From contig CAWAOP010000056.1 of the NCBI GenBank assembly GCA_963783505.1, positions 372,001 through 436,000 on the forward strand: a stretch of DNA of 64,000 bases, in the 5' to 3' direction. Under the pieces are notes generated by a model, which saw nothing but the letters and a program-made list of their open reading frames with translations, made no database searches and had not been told where the DNA came from. The first letter of the stretch is position 1. Each line of letters starts with the position of its first letter. The translations under genes were made by a program, and so were the position numbers. Below are positions 26,592-35,064 of the stretch, one piece after another. This stretch comes from BOG-224 sp963783505. GTDB lineage: Bacteria; Acidobacteriota; Terriglobia; Bryobacterales; Bryobacteraceae.

Positions 26592-28001
26592 TTAGCCGAT
26601 TTCGAAAGACTGCTCCGGAGCGGCGATTTCGACGTCCAGGCCGTACGCCGATTTCAAGAGCTTAGCCAGGATTTGCTGCTGCGCGGGTTCGCCGTGTACC
26701 AGAAACACCCTCCGTAGCGAAGGGACGAGCGGCTTGATCCAGGCCATCAATTCGTTTTGATCGGCGTGCCCGCTGAGTTCATCCAGGCTCGATATCTCGG
26801 CGCGAACGCGCACCGGCTCGCCGAAGATTAAGACCTCGGTCCATTTCTCGACCAGCTTCCTGCCGAGCGTGTCCGCGGCCTGGAAACCGGCGATGAGCAC
26901 GGTGTTCCGGGGATCTTCGATGCCGTTGCGCAAGTGGTGCAGGATGCGGCCTTGCTCGCACATTCCCGAAGCGGATATCACCACGAAGGGTCCGTGCAAG
27001 TCGTTGAGCTTCTTGGAGTCCGCGGCCTCGCGGATGTATTGCAGGCGCTGGAATCCAAAGGGGTCCTCGCCGTGTTCGAGAAAGGCGCGCGTCTCCTCGT
27101 CGAAGCATTCGGGGTGGTCGCGATGCACCTGTGTGACATTCACGGCCAGAGGGCTATCCACATAAATCGGAATGTTGGGGATGCGTTTCTGGTCGGCCAG
27201 CTCGTGAAGAAGAAGAACGAGTTGCTGCGTCCGTCCCACTGCGAAGGCGGGCACGATGATCCGTCCGCCGCGCCGCGCCGTCCGGTTCACGACATCGGCG
27301 AGCTTGGACACCACGTGGTCCACGCTCTTGTGCAGCCGGCCGCCGTAGGTGCTCTCCATGATGAGGTAATCGGCCGCGGGCAGCGGCTCCGGATGGCAAA
27401 TGATGGGCAGCTTCGGCCTTCCTATATCGCCCGAGAAGATCAAGCGGACGCGCGATCCGTTGACGGCCTCCTCAATGAAGATCGAGGACGAGCCCAGAAG
27501 GTGACCGGCGTCGTAAGGGACGTAGGAGAGCCCCGGAACTACATTGCACGGGGTATGATACTGCACCGGGCGAAACAAAGGCAGCGTCCGCTCGGCGTCC
27601 GCCATCCCGTAAAGCGGCGTCACCGGAGCGTCGTTCAGGCCGCGGGCTTTGCGATGCTCCCTCCGCTTGTTCATGAACTCGGCGTCGTGCTCTTGAATAT
27701 GCGCCGTGTCGCGTAACATCCAGTTACAGAGATCGATTGTTGCGGGCGTCGTATAAATAGGTCCGGAGAAACCTCGCTTCACCAGGGTCGGCAGGTTGCC
27801 GCTGTGATCGGTGTGCGCGTGCGAGAGGATGACGGCGTCAATCGCGGACGCTTCGACTCCCAGTTCCCGGTTCTTGCGGTTGGCTTCCTGGCGCCGGCCC
27901 TGGTGCAACCCGCAGTCCAGAAGGACGCGCTTTCCTCCTGACTCCACTTCGTGCATGGAACCGGTCACTTCACCCGCGGCCCCACGGAAAGTAAGCTTCA
28001 T
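26592..28001 (-). CDS. MBL-fold beta-CASP ribonuclease (CPSF73-like)
   Basis: 469 residues. The N-terminal metallo-beta-lactamase domain has SHAHTDHSGN (HxHxDH), DAGHLLGSS and the metal Asp of FSGDIGR. The central beta-CASP domain has PAFAVGRTQQLV and SASGMCEQGRI. The C-terminal RMMBL region has SGHADQNEL and VHGEPAQQQILAK. This order matches bacterial homologues of archaeal and eukaryotic CPSF-type nucleases (YSH1/RNase J-related), which cut or trim RNA. It is cytosolic and stand-alone. Confidence 0.92.
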   Translation of the reverse strand: MKLTFRGAAGEVTGSMHEVESGGKRVLLDCGLHQGRRQEANRKNRELGVEASAIDAVILSHAHTDHSGNLPTLVKRGFSGPIYTTPATIDLCNWMLRDTAHIQEHDAEFMNKRREHRKARGLNDAPVTPLYGMADAERTLPLFRPVQYHTPCNVVPGLSYVPYDAGHLLGSSSIFIEEAVNGSRVRLIFSGDIGRPKLPIICHPEPLPAADYLIMESTYGGRLHKSVDHVVSKLADVVNRTARRGGRIIVPAFAVGRTQQLVLLLHELADQKRIPNIPIYVDSPLAVNVTQVHRDHPECFDEETRAFLEHGEDPFGFQRLQYIREAADSKKLNDLHGPFVVISASGMCEQGRILHHLRNGIEDPRNTVLIAGFQAADTLGRKLVEKWTEVLIFGEPVRVRAEISSLDELSGHADQNELMAWIKPLVPSLRRVFLVHGEPAQQQILAKLLKSAYGLDVEIAAPEQSFEIG

Positions 28002-28084
28002 TCCGCCTCCAGAAGCCTGATGGTAGCGCAGGTAACGCCGCCGCCCGTGAGCTTTCAGCGTGCTGTCCGGCGGAACTCTGAACC

Positions 28085-29722
28085 CTACTTCTTTTTCTTT
28101 CCGCCCAGCAGGTTGTTCAACAACCCGCCCGCGGCTTTGACCGCGTTCGGCTTGAGACTCTTAGCCTCATTCGCCACCAAGCCCTTTACATCCGGCTTAA
28201 AGATCGGATTCTGCTCCGTCCCGCCGATCAGGAAAGGCACGGCGGCCTTGCTCAAAATCGCGGCCGTTCCGGATGTGTGGAGTGTTGCGCTCATCTTGAA
28301 ATCGAGCGCCTGGGCGGGACTGATTGCGCCGGCGCCCGACAATTCCCCAATGGCCGGGGCGAGGAAATGCAGGTTCGATACCGTGATCCCCTCGGGCGCC
28401 ATGCGCAGGTCCGCCGCCAGTGTGTCTATGTCGGTGTTCGGCCCGCCCTTCATCCCCACCATCGCTTCTATCGTGGACAGCTTGGAGCCTAGATCGAATC
28501 CGGCCAGACGCGTTTTGTTGAGCCCCACCGAGCCCGCGGTCACCAGTTTGTCCGCCGGCCCGTTGACGGTGAAATTGGCCGTCGCGGTTCCTCCCTGAAG
28601 CGAGGAGCCCGAAGGCAGCTCCATGCCCATGGGAGGCAACAATTCTGCCAGTTCCTGGACCGGCATCTGAGGGCCGGAGAACTTCATGTCGAGAAAGTCC
28701 GTTTCGCCTTTCTCTTCGTATGTGCCCGTCAGATGAGCCAGCGCAGTTCCTACACGGAGGTCTCCGCGCTCCAGCGCGCCCGAATGCTTCTTCAGATCGT
28801 GCGCCAGGGCGAAATCGAATTCCATTGGGGGTTTGGCGGGCTTGCCGTCCTTGGCAAGCTTGAGGTGTTCGGCCTTCAGCTTGGCATCGATCGTAACCCT
28901 GCCGGCGGCGGATTTCGCGTCGCCGTGAAAGGAAATCAGCCCGGCCAGCCCCGGCGATTGCGAAGCCGCGGGAGTAGCGGCCAGATCGAGCCCCGTCACA
29001 TCCAGCGCGATCTCGAGGGGAGTCAGAATCACGTCGCCTGCGTCGATCGGGCCTGCCTTGCCATCCAGTTTGATGGCTCCGCCGCCCGCGACCTTCGCGG
29101 AGAAGGAGAACGGAAACGCCGTCTCACTGGAGAGATTCTGGACTTGAATGTCGACCTCCGTGAGCGCGAGAGGTTTCTCGTGTCCGCCGGTCTTGCCCAT
29201 CGAGAAACTCCCTCCGGTTATTTTCAACAATTCGACGCTGAGGTCCAGGTTGCCGCTGGACGAACTTCCGGGCGCCGCCGCCGGCGCGGCTGAAACGAGG
29301 ATGATGCGCGGGCCTTCCGCGGCGTGCGCCGGAGCGCTGCCCATGCTCGAAAAATTCCAATCGCCCGATGCGGATTGAAGCATCGAGACCTCGGGCTGGT
29401 CGATCACCAAGCTCCTGACAATCAGCTTGCGAGAAACGATCAGGGGCCACAGTTCGACGCCCAGCTTCAGCGATTTCGCGCGCACAAACGGCGCGTGGCT
29501 GAATGCCGGATCGTCCGCGATTGCAAGATCGTCGGCGGCCACGCCCCCCGAGAGGATCGAAAGCTTCAGATCGCCGATGCTAACCTGCCTCCCCAAGGCC
29601 TTGGTCAGGTTCGCCTCGATCATCGGCTTGAATTGATTCGCGCTCACGAGGAACGGCAAGCTGACGATCGCGACGAACAAAAACGCCAGAACAATCAGTA
29701 CGACTCGAATCGCAATTCGCAT
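28085..29722 (-). CDS. AsmA-family protein
   Basis: From ATG 29722, after AAGGAT, 545 residues. An N-terminal membrane helix (IRVVLIVLAFLFVAIVSLPF) is followed by the AsmA start QFKPMIEANLTKALGRQVSI and GDLKLSILSGGVAADDLAIA. A long beta-rich periplasmic domain leads to a C-terminal AsmA repeat with TLHTSGTAAILSKAA. AsmA-like proteins are repeating beta-groove proteins implicated in lipid transport or outer-membrane assembly. The gene begins 5 nt after the Gfo/Idh/MocA stop and is probably co-transcribed with it. Confidence 0.88.
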   Translation of the reverse strand: MRIAIRVVLIVLAFLFVAIVSLPFLVSANQFKPMIEANLTKALGRQVSIGDLKLSILSGGVAADDLAIADDPAFSHAPFVRAKSLKLGVELWPLIVSRKLIVRSLVIDQPEVSMLQSASGDWNFSSMGSAPAHAAEGPRIILVSAAPAAAPGSSSSGNLDLSVELLKITGGSFSMGKTGGHEKPLALTEVDIQVQNLSSETAFPFSFSAKVAGGGAIKLDGKAGPIDAGDVILTPLEIALDVTGLDLAATPAASQSPGLAGLISFHGDAKSAAGRVTIDAKLKAEHLKLAKDGKPAKPPMEFDFALAHDLKKHSGALERGDLRVGTALAHLTGTYEEKGETDFLDMKFSGPQMPVQELAELLPPMGMELPSGSSLQGGTATANFTVNGPADKLVTAGSVGLNKTRLAGFDLGSKLSTIEAMVGMKGGPNTDIDTLAADLRMAPEGITVSNLHFLAPAIGELSGAGAISPAQALDFKMSATLHTSGTAAILSKAAVPFLIGGTEQNPIFKPDVKGLVANEAKSLKPNAVKAAGGLLNNLLGGKKKK

Positions 29723-29727
29723 AATCC

Positions 29728-31380
29728 TTACGCTTTCGGTTCCCACCCCGGCCGGTATTCTCTGGTGAGGAGCTGGTTGGCGCTCGCGTTGTTCGTGATG
29801 CGCCGCGCCACCGGATCCCACTCGATGTGCTGGTTCGCCCTCAGGGCGATGTACCCCAGATTGAACGTCTCGGTAATAGCGATATTGTCCAGGAAGTTTC
29901 CCGGCGCCTGCGGGCCGCCTTTGACCGCCTTAATCCAGTCTCCGAGCGTATCGGCGCCGCCCATGCCGCTCGCCTGGCCAGCGCCACGGCCACGGCCGCT
30001 AGCCGCCTGCGCTGTCTGGGCTCCTTGTCCGTTCCTACCCCCCTGGCCGGCCTGGGCCGGTTGCGCTCCTGCCTGAGCGTTCTGTCCGCCCCGGCCCGCG
30101 CCCTGGCCCCCGCGTCCTCCGCGTCCCGCCCCGGGCTCGGTGTATGCCGCACCCAGATAGGACTTCATGCGGCTCTCCGGAATAATCCTCCCATCGAGAA
30201 TCTTGCCCTTGTCCCCGACGAACATCAGCCCGGTAATCGCTAGCTGGCGGTTGTCTTCGGCCAACTCCGGGGGCTCTGGCGGCCGCAGCCCGCCGTCATA
30301 CCAGTACAGGTCGATGGGCGGATTGCCATTGGCCGCCGGCAGTTTGAATTGCACGGAGCAACCCGGCGGATACGACACGTCGTTGCGGATGCGAGCCGCA
30401 ATCTGATTGGAAAGCGCCCATTCAGTCACCGGCCGCGGCGTCGCGGCGATTGCGCTCGGCAGCTTCAAGGCGTGGAACACGGGGCAAAGGCTGTAGTGGC
30501 CCATATCGGCCATGGAGCCGCCGCCGAAATCGTACCATCCCCTGAACAGCATGTGCGTGTAATTGGGATGGTAGGGGCGGTTCGGCACGGGGCCGAGCCA
30601 AAGGTCCCAATCGAAACCTTGCGGAATGGGCGGCCTGTCGGCCGGATTCGATGGCCACTGAGGCCAGTACGGCCGGTCGGTCCAGTTATGGATTTCCCGC
30701 AGCGTTCCAATGGCGCCGTCGCGAATCCACTGCGAGATCTGATCCATGCCGGAGATGCGCCACGGCATGAAGAACGTCGCCACACCGGTCTTGCGGGCCG
30801 TCTCGAAAAGGACGTTGGCTTCTTCCATGCGGTTGGAAATGGGCTTGTGAACAATGGTGTGCTTGCCTTTCTTCATCGCCGCCACGCCGATGGCCGCGTG
30901 AAGGTGATCCGGCGTCATGATCTTGACGGCGTTCAGGTCCTTTTCCTTTTCGAGCAATTCGCGAAAATCCGCGTACGTGTTAACGCCCCGAAATGCCTGG
31001 TTGGGCCGGAACTGCGCGTAGTAACTCTCGATGACTTCCTTGGCCAAATCCCGCCCGCCGGGAATGCCCGGCCGCCCGGCGCCCCAATCCGGCTTCCCCA
31101 GAAACGTGCGGATTCCGGCGGTGACTCGATCGGACGAAAAGTCGTTGTAATTCGTGCCGAACTTCACGGGGTCGCAAACGGCCACCACCTGAATCTCCGG
31201 GATGGTGAGCATGGCCATCAGCTCCAGGTGCCCCTCCGTTCCGCACCCGATGTAAGCCACTGTGATCTTGTCGCTCGGAGCGACGCCGCCTTGGCCGCGC
31301 AGCGCGTGGCTGGGGATAAACGTCAATCCAGCCGCCGCTCCGGCTCCCAGGAACCCTCTTCGATTCATCTCGGTTGCCAT
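29728..31380 (-). CDS. Tat-exported Gfo/Idh/MocA-family oxidoreductase with a Gly/Gln-rich insert
   Basis: ATG 31380 follows GAAGGAG and gives 550 residues. The N-terminus NRRGFLGAGAAAGLTF is a twin-arginine signal. The NAD-binding fold shows VAYIGCGTEGHLE, and the GFO/IDH region VKIMTPDHLHAAIG and HKPISNRMEEANV carries the EKP-like motif as HKP. The C-terminal half is normal except for about 55 residues rich in Gly, Gln, Ala and Arg around residues 415-475, absent in ordinary family members. These proteins oxidise or rearrange sugars with bound NAD(P). The periplasmic location is typical for Solibacter-like bacteria. Confidence 0.9.
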   Translation of the reverse strand: MATEMNRRGFLGAGAAAGLTFIPSHALRGQGGVAPSDKITVAYIGCGTEGHLELMAMLTIPEIQVVAVCDPVKFGTNYNDFSSDRVTAGIRTFLGKPDWGAGRPGIPGGRDLAKEVIESYYAQFRPNQAFRGVNTYADFRELLEKEKDLNAVKIMTPDHLHAAIGVAAMKKGKHTIVHKPISNRMEEANVLFETARKTGVATFFMPWRISGMDQISQWIRDGAIGTLREIHNWTDRPYWPQWPSNPADRPPIPQGFDWDLWLGPVPNRPYHPNYTHMLFRGWYDFGGGSMADMGHYSLCPVFHALKLPSAIAATPRPVTEWALSNQIAARIRNDVSYPPGCSVQFKLPAANGNPPIDLYWYDGGLRPPEPPELAEDNRQLAITGLMFVGDKGKILDGRIIPESRMKSYLGAAYTEPGAGRGGRGGQGAGRGGQNAQAGAQPAQAGQGGRNGQGAQTAQAASGRGRGAGQASGMGGADTLGDWIKAVKGGPQAPGNFLDNIAITETFNLGYIALRANQHIEWDPVARRITNNASANQLLTREYRPGWEPKA

Positions 31381-31551
31381 TTCGAATCTCCTTCCCGCGC
31401 CAGATTCGACGCTCGCCATTCATTGACTTCGGCTGGCGTCCCTAAGATTCTATCTCCAGTCCCTCGCGCTGTCGCGGGTTGGCAAGGCGCGGCGGCTTAA
31501 GGACGGGCGACGGACCACGCACCTGGCGTGCTGGAGTATTACAAGAACTGT

Positions 31552-31557
31552 TATATT
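31552..31557 (+). promoter_or_regulatory. -10 element (TATATT) of the XRE/DUF6036 module
   Basis: TATATT ends 6 nt before GTG 31564, the start giving the best XRE N-terminus. This spacing would place the transcription start at the start codon, that is a leaderless mRNA. No clear -35. Confidence 0.4.
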
Positions 31558-31563
31558 AGGGTC

Positions 31564-32257
31564 GTGTGGACCTTCCGCCCGAACCAGCTTCGATCCGCGC
31601 GTGAACTCGCCGGCATGACGCAGCGGAGCGCAGCCGCGCGAATGGGTGTGTCACAGGCGTATCTTGCGATGATGGAGAACGGTCGCCGGCGTGTTACCGA
31701 TCGGCTGGGGTCCAAAATGGCCGATCTCTACCGGCTGCCCGCAACCGCTCTTCCTCTGGAACTGGGCGACCTCAGCTCATGGAACTCCGCCTCCGATTGC
31801 GAAAGCCGCGGCCGCCCTCGGCTACCCTGGTTTCCGGAATCTGCGGGGCGGGAAAAGCCTGAATCCGGCGGTGGTCCTTCTTGCCGCGGTCTCTTGCAGC
31901 GATCTGGAAGTAAGAGTCGTTGAGAGCCTGCCGTGGCTCGTCGTCGAGCACCACGGTCTCGACTGGGAGTGGCTCACACGTGAGGCCAAATTGAGCGATG
32001 TTCAGAACCGCCTGGGCTTCGTTGTCGCGCTTGGCCTGCGCGTGGCTGAACTGAGGGGCGCGGCGTCGGCCGCAGTCGGACTACGTAAGGCGGAGGAGGC
32101 GTTGGAGCGCGCGCGCCTGGCACGCGAAGACACTCTGTGCCAGCAGTCGCTTTCCGAGGCGGAACGGCGATGGCTTCGGAAGGAGCGTCCCGCGGATGCT
32201 TTTCACTGGAACCTTCTGACGGATCTCAATGCGGAGGTCCTGCCCTATGCCGCATAA
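31564..32257 (+). pseudogene. XRE-family HTH protein, frameshifted (antitoxin-like partner)
   Basis: From GTG 31564 frame 1 encodes FRPNQLRSARELAGMTQRSA and GVSQAYLAMMENGRRRVTD, a clear XRE helix-turn-helix, then LYRLPATALPLELGDLSSW. After about 31790 the protein-like sequence continues in frame 2 (APPPIAKAAAALGYPGFRNL ... VVESLPWLVVEHHGLDWEW ... EVLPYAA) to a stop at 32255-32257. A single-base insertion around 31775-31800 joins the two parts. The full gene would encode about 230 residues, and its end overlaps the DUF6036-like gene by 11 nt. It is probably the DNA-binding antitoxin or regulator of a two-gene module. The frameshift may be real or a sequence error. Confidence 0.65.
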
Positions 32258-32786
32258 ACAACCACCGGAGCCCTGGCGCTCGTTCCTCCGGGACATCGAT
32301 AAGACGCTGGCTCGGCCAGTGGAACTCCGGTGCATTGGTGGATTCGCGATCGCGATGCTGTACGGCCTGCCGCGGCCGACCGTCGACGTCGATTATCTGT
32401 CGGTGGTTCCTCTAGACGAAACCGCTCACCTGGAAGCGTTGGCCGGAAAGGGTTCGGCGCTTCACACTAAGCACGGCGTCTACCTTCAGCACGTGGGCAT
32501 CGTCACCGTGCCCGATAGCTATGAGGACCGGCTAATACCTATATTCCCGTCGGCGTACCGATCCCTGCGGCTCTTCGGGCTCGATGCCTACGACCTCGCG
32601 CTTTCGAAGTTGGAGCGGAACTCGGCCCGCGACCGCGAAGACGTGAAATTCCTGGCTCGCGCAGCGCCGCTTGAACGCACAATCCTCGAAGATCGTTATC
32701 GTTCGGAACTGCGCCCGTACCTCGCTGCCGCAGAACGGCACGATCTGACGATTCGGCTTTGGATCGACATGCTCAGCGGCCAATGA
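32247..32786 (+). CDS. DUF6036-like nucleotidyltransferase-fold protein (toxin-like)
   Basis: ATG 32247 (MPHKQPPEPWRSFLRDIDKT) follows GCGGAGGT and gives 179 residues. The segment IGGFAIAMLYGLPRPTVDVD, followed by YLSVVPL, is the nucleotidyltransferase signature (GG then DxD-like T-VDVD). ALSKLERNSARDREDVKFLA matches the second conserved block of DUF6036/AbiEii-type proteins. These are commonly paired with an XRE-type gene as toxin-antitoxin or phage-defence modules. Here the partner is frameshifted. Confidence 0.75.
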   Translation: MPHKQPPEPWRSFLRDIDKTLARPVELRCIGGFAIAMLYGLPRPTVDVDYLSVVPLDETAHLEALAGKGSALHTKHGVYLQHVGIVTVPDSYEDRLIPIFPSAYRSLRLFGLDAYDLALSKLERNSARDREDVKFLARAAPLERTILEDRYRSELRPYLAAAERHDLTIRLWIDMLSGQ

Positions 32787-32989
32787 CGCCGGACACGCGC
32801 GGGCGGCCACGCCACCCGCGAGCCGACCTGCGTCACTCGTCGCTGCCGTTCCTGCCCCGCTAAACGGGGAAACGTCCCGTCCCCGTCGTTCCCGTCGTTG
32901 GGGTGTATAGTGGAGTACCCGTACTTCGCGCTCTTAATCAGAGGTACATATGGGCATGGTCTGCGCTTCTTCGCGCTATTGCTAATCTT

Positions 32990-33025
32990 CCAGGTTCGCG
33001 TCGCAAACCTGGCTGCCCCTTTTTC
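32990..33025 (+). terminator. intrinsic terminator upstream of hicA
   Basis: CCAGGTT and AACCTGG enclose a 9-nt loop, followed by CTGCCCCTTTTT. It could end the DUF6036 transcript or a short RNA starting near a TATAGT at about 32916. Confidence 0.6.
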
Positions 33026-33039
33026 GTTCGTTCTTTTCG

Positions 33040-33067
33040 TTGATATTACTAACTGAAGTGATAACAT
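33040..33067 (+). promoter_or_regulatory. promoter of hicAB (TTGATA-16-TAACAT)
   Basis: A -35 TTGATA (33040-33045) and -10 TAACAT (33062-33067) are separated by 16 bp in a locally AT-rich stretch. The -10 ends 6 nt before GTG 33074, predicting a leaderless or nearly leaderless transcript. Confidence 0.55.
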
Positions 33068-33073
33068 TTAGGT

Positions 33074-33256
33074 GTGAAGGCGAGCGAACTGAAACGGAAA
33101 CTCGAAAGGCTTGGATGCTCGGTGGTGGAGGGAACGAAACACTGGATCGTCTACTTTCAGGGCCGCCGAACGACCATTCCTCGCCATCCAGGCAAGGAGA
33201 TCAAGACCGGGACGTATTACAGCATCCTCAAAGAACTGGGGATCAAGGAAAGGTGA
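33074..33256 (+). CDS. hicA: HicA-type toxin (mRNA interferase)
   Basis: 60 residues starting at GTG 33074: MKASELKRKLERLGCSVVEG, then TKHWIVYFQGRRTTIPRHPG and TGTYYSILKELGI. It has the double-stranded-RNA-binding-like fold with the catalytic His in the GSH-equivalent position (G-TKH here), slightly diverged, and the family ending 'GT-ILK-LGI'. HicA cleaves mRNA unless bound by HicB, which follows 8 nt downstream. The toxin-first order is usual for this family. Confidence 0.88.
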   Translation: MKASELKRKLERLGCSVVEGTKHWIVYFQGRRTTIPRHPGKEIKTGTYYSILKELGIKER

Positions 33257-33264
33257 GAGGGCAC

Positions 33265-33699
33265 ATGGAATACGCCGCATTGTTTGAGCCCGCCGATGAA
33301 GGCGGATTCGTAATCACCATTCCCGACTTCGGTTGGGGAGTCTCGCAGGGAGACACGGAAGACGAAGCGCGCGAGATGGCGGCAGCTCTGTTGCGGACTC
33401 TCGTCCAGGAGCATATTCGCAAAGGAGAGGATCTGCCGAGCCCGCGCAGGCCGCGTGGCAAGAAGTATCGTGCCGTCCGGCTTCCCGCCCTTCAGGGAGC
33501 CAAGGCTGAACTCTACCTGGCTTTTCGAGCCTCGGGAATTCGGAAGGCGGAATTTGCTCGCCGGATGGGAATTCCCAATACCATCGTGGATCGCCTTTTC
33601 GACCTGAACCACCAATCGCGAATGGATCAGATCGAAGCGGCCTTCGCAGCCCTCGGAAAATCCATTTCAATCGAGGTCGCGGATCGTAAAGCGGCGTGA
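33265..33699 (+). CDS. hicB: HicB-type antitoxin with C-terminal HTH
   Basis: ATG 33265 gives 144 residues. The N-terminal HicB fold reads YAALFEPADEGGFVITIPDF, followed by WGVSQGDTEDEAREMAAALL, and the C-terminal half carries an XRE/CopG-like helix-turn-helix (ASGIRKAEFARRMGIPNTIV). It binds and inhibits HicA and should autoregulate the hicA promoter through its HTH. The longer upstream frame to 33040 is discarded because it runs through hicA. Confidence 0.88.
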   Translation: MEYAALFEPADEGGFVITIPDFGWGVSQGDTEDEAREMAAALLRTLVQEHIRKGEDLPSPRRPRGKKYRAVRLPALQGAKAELYLAFRASGIRKAEFARRMGIPNTIVDRLFDLNHQSRMDQIEAAFAALGKSISIEVADRKAA

Positions 33700-33842
33700 A
33701 TTAGGCCGCCGTGAATGCGAGGGCGGCAGCGCAAGCGACGGTCGCACCGGAAGCCAAAGGTGGAACGACAAGTCGCCATCCCGGATATAATCGTCTTACG
33801 TCCTCTGAGCCACCGGGCAGAGGCGGCGGAGCGCGGCTTTCC

Positions 33843-35048
33843 ATGCAATCCAGAAGATATTTCATAGGCAAATTCGCGGGTGGCCTGGCCGGCAGTCTGG
33901 CCGCGTCAAATGTCGTGGCGCTCGGTGCGAGCGACCGCGTGCGCATCGGGATCATCGGGCCGGGCGACCGCGGCACGGAGATCCTGCGCGAAGCCCTCGG
34001 TTGCGACAACGTCGAATGCGTGGGCATCGCCGACGTCTACACGAAACGGCTAGAGGAAGGGAAGAGGATCGCGCCGGCGGCCAAAACGTATCGGGACTAC
34101 CGGGCTCTGCTCGACGATAAGACCATCGACGCCGTGCTGATCGCTACGCCGCAGCATCTTCACGCGGAACACTTCGTCGCCGCGCTGGACGCCGGCAAGC
34201 ACGTCTACCAGGAAAAAACGATGGCCTTCACTGTGGACCACGCCAAGAAGATGCGCGCGGCCCGCCAGCGCGCCCGCCGGCTGACCGTGCAGATCGGCCA
34301 CCAGTGGGCATCGACCGGCCAAATTCCGGACGCAGTGAGCTACCTGACGCCCGAGCTCATGGGGAAGGTCACCGCCATTCACGCTCACATGTACCGCAAT
34401 ACGCCTCATGGCAAGCCGCAGTGGGCCAGGCCGGTCTATCCAGATATGACGCCGGATAACATCGACTGGAAGGCGTTCCTGGGCGAAGCTCCCACCCGGC
34501 CCTTCGATCCCAACCGGTTCATCAATTGGCGGTTCTTCTGGGATTACTCCGGCGGAAATGTGTACGAGAACATGTGCCATCAGTTGGCATTCTGGTACAA
34601 GACGCTCAATCTGAGTATTCCGCGAGCGGTCACCATGACCGGCGGCCTTTACCTTTGGAAGGACGGCCGTGAGGTTCCGGATACCATGAACGTCTCCATC
34701 GAGCAGCCGGAAGAAATGCTGATCTCCTGGGACTCGGGCTTCGGCAACGATAAATTGGGCACTTCGGAAGAGGTGCTCGGCGCGGACGGAACCATTTCGC
34801 GCGGCCAGCAGATTCGCTATGCGCCGCAGAAAGTGAACCGGCCGCAGGGCAATGAAATGCTCGGCCAGACGCGCACGGACCCACGCGCGCACATGCAGAA
34901 CTTCGTGGATTGCGTGAGAAGCGGCAAGGAAACCAACTGCCCCTTCGACCTGGGATTCCGCGTTGCCATCGCCTGCCGCATGGCGGTCGAAAGCTACCGC
35001 CAGCAGCGGACCGTCCGCTGGGACGCCGCCGCGGAAAGGATCGTGTAG
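33843..35048 (+). CDS. Tat-exported Gfo/Idh/MocA-family oxidoreductase
   Basis: ATG 33843 gives 401 residues starting MQSRRYFIGKFAGGLAGSLA, a twin-arginine signal. The NAD(P) fold follows (RIGIIGPGDRGTEILREA), then AVLIATPQHLHAEHFVAALD and the EKP-type motif as YQEKTMAFTVDHA. The C-terminal substrate domain contains WRFFWDYSGGNVYENMCHQL. It is probably a periplasmic sugar or cyclitol dehydrogenase/isomerase. It precedes the MeaB-epimerase fusion by 16 nt and may head that operon, though the functions are unrelated. Confidence 0.88.
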   Translation: MQSRRYFIGKFAGGLAGSLAASNVVALGASDRVRIGIIGPGDRGTEILREALGCDNVECVGIADVYTKRLEEGKRIAPAAKTYRDYRALLDDKTIDAVLIATPQHLHAEHFVAALDAGKHVYQEKTMAFTVDHAKKMRAARQRARRLTVQIGHQWASTGQIPDAVSYLTPELMGKVTAIHAHMYRNTPHGKPQWARPVYPDMTPDNIDWKAFLGEAPTRPFDPNRFINWRFFWDYSGGNVYENMCHQLAFWYKTLNLSIPRAVTMTGGLYLWKDGREVPDTMNVSIEQPEEMLISWDSGFGNDKLGTSEEVLGADGTISRGQQIRYAPQKVNRPQGNEMLGQTRTDPRAHMQNFVDCVRSGKETNCPFDLGFRVAIACRMAVESYRQQRTVRWDAAAERIV

Positions 35049-35064
35049 CCGCTCTCCGACGCCG

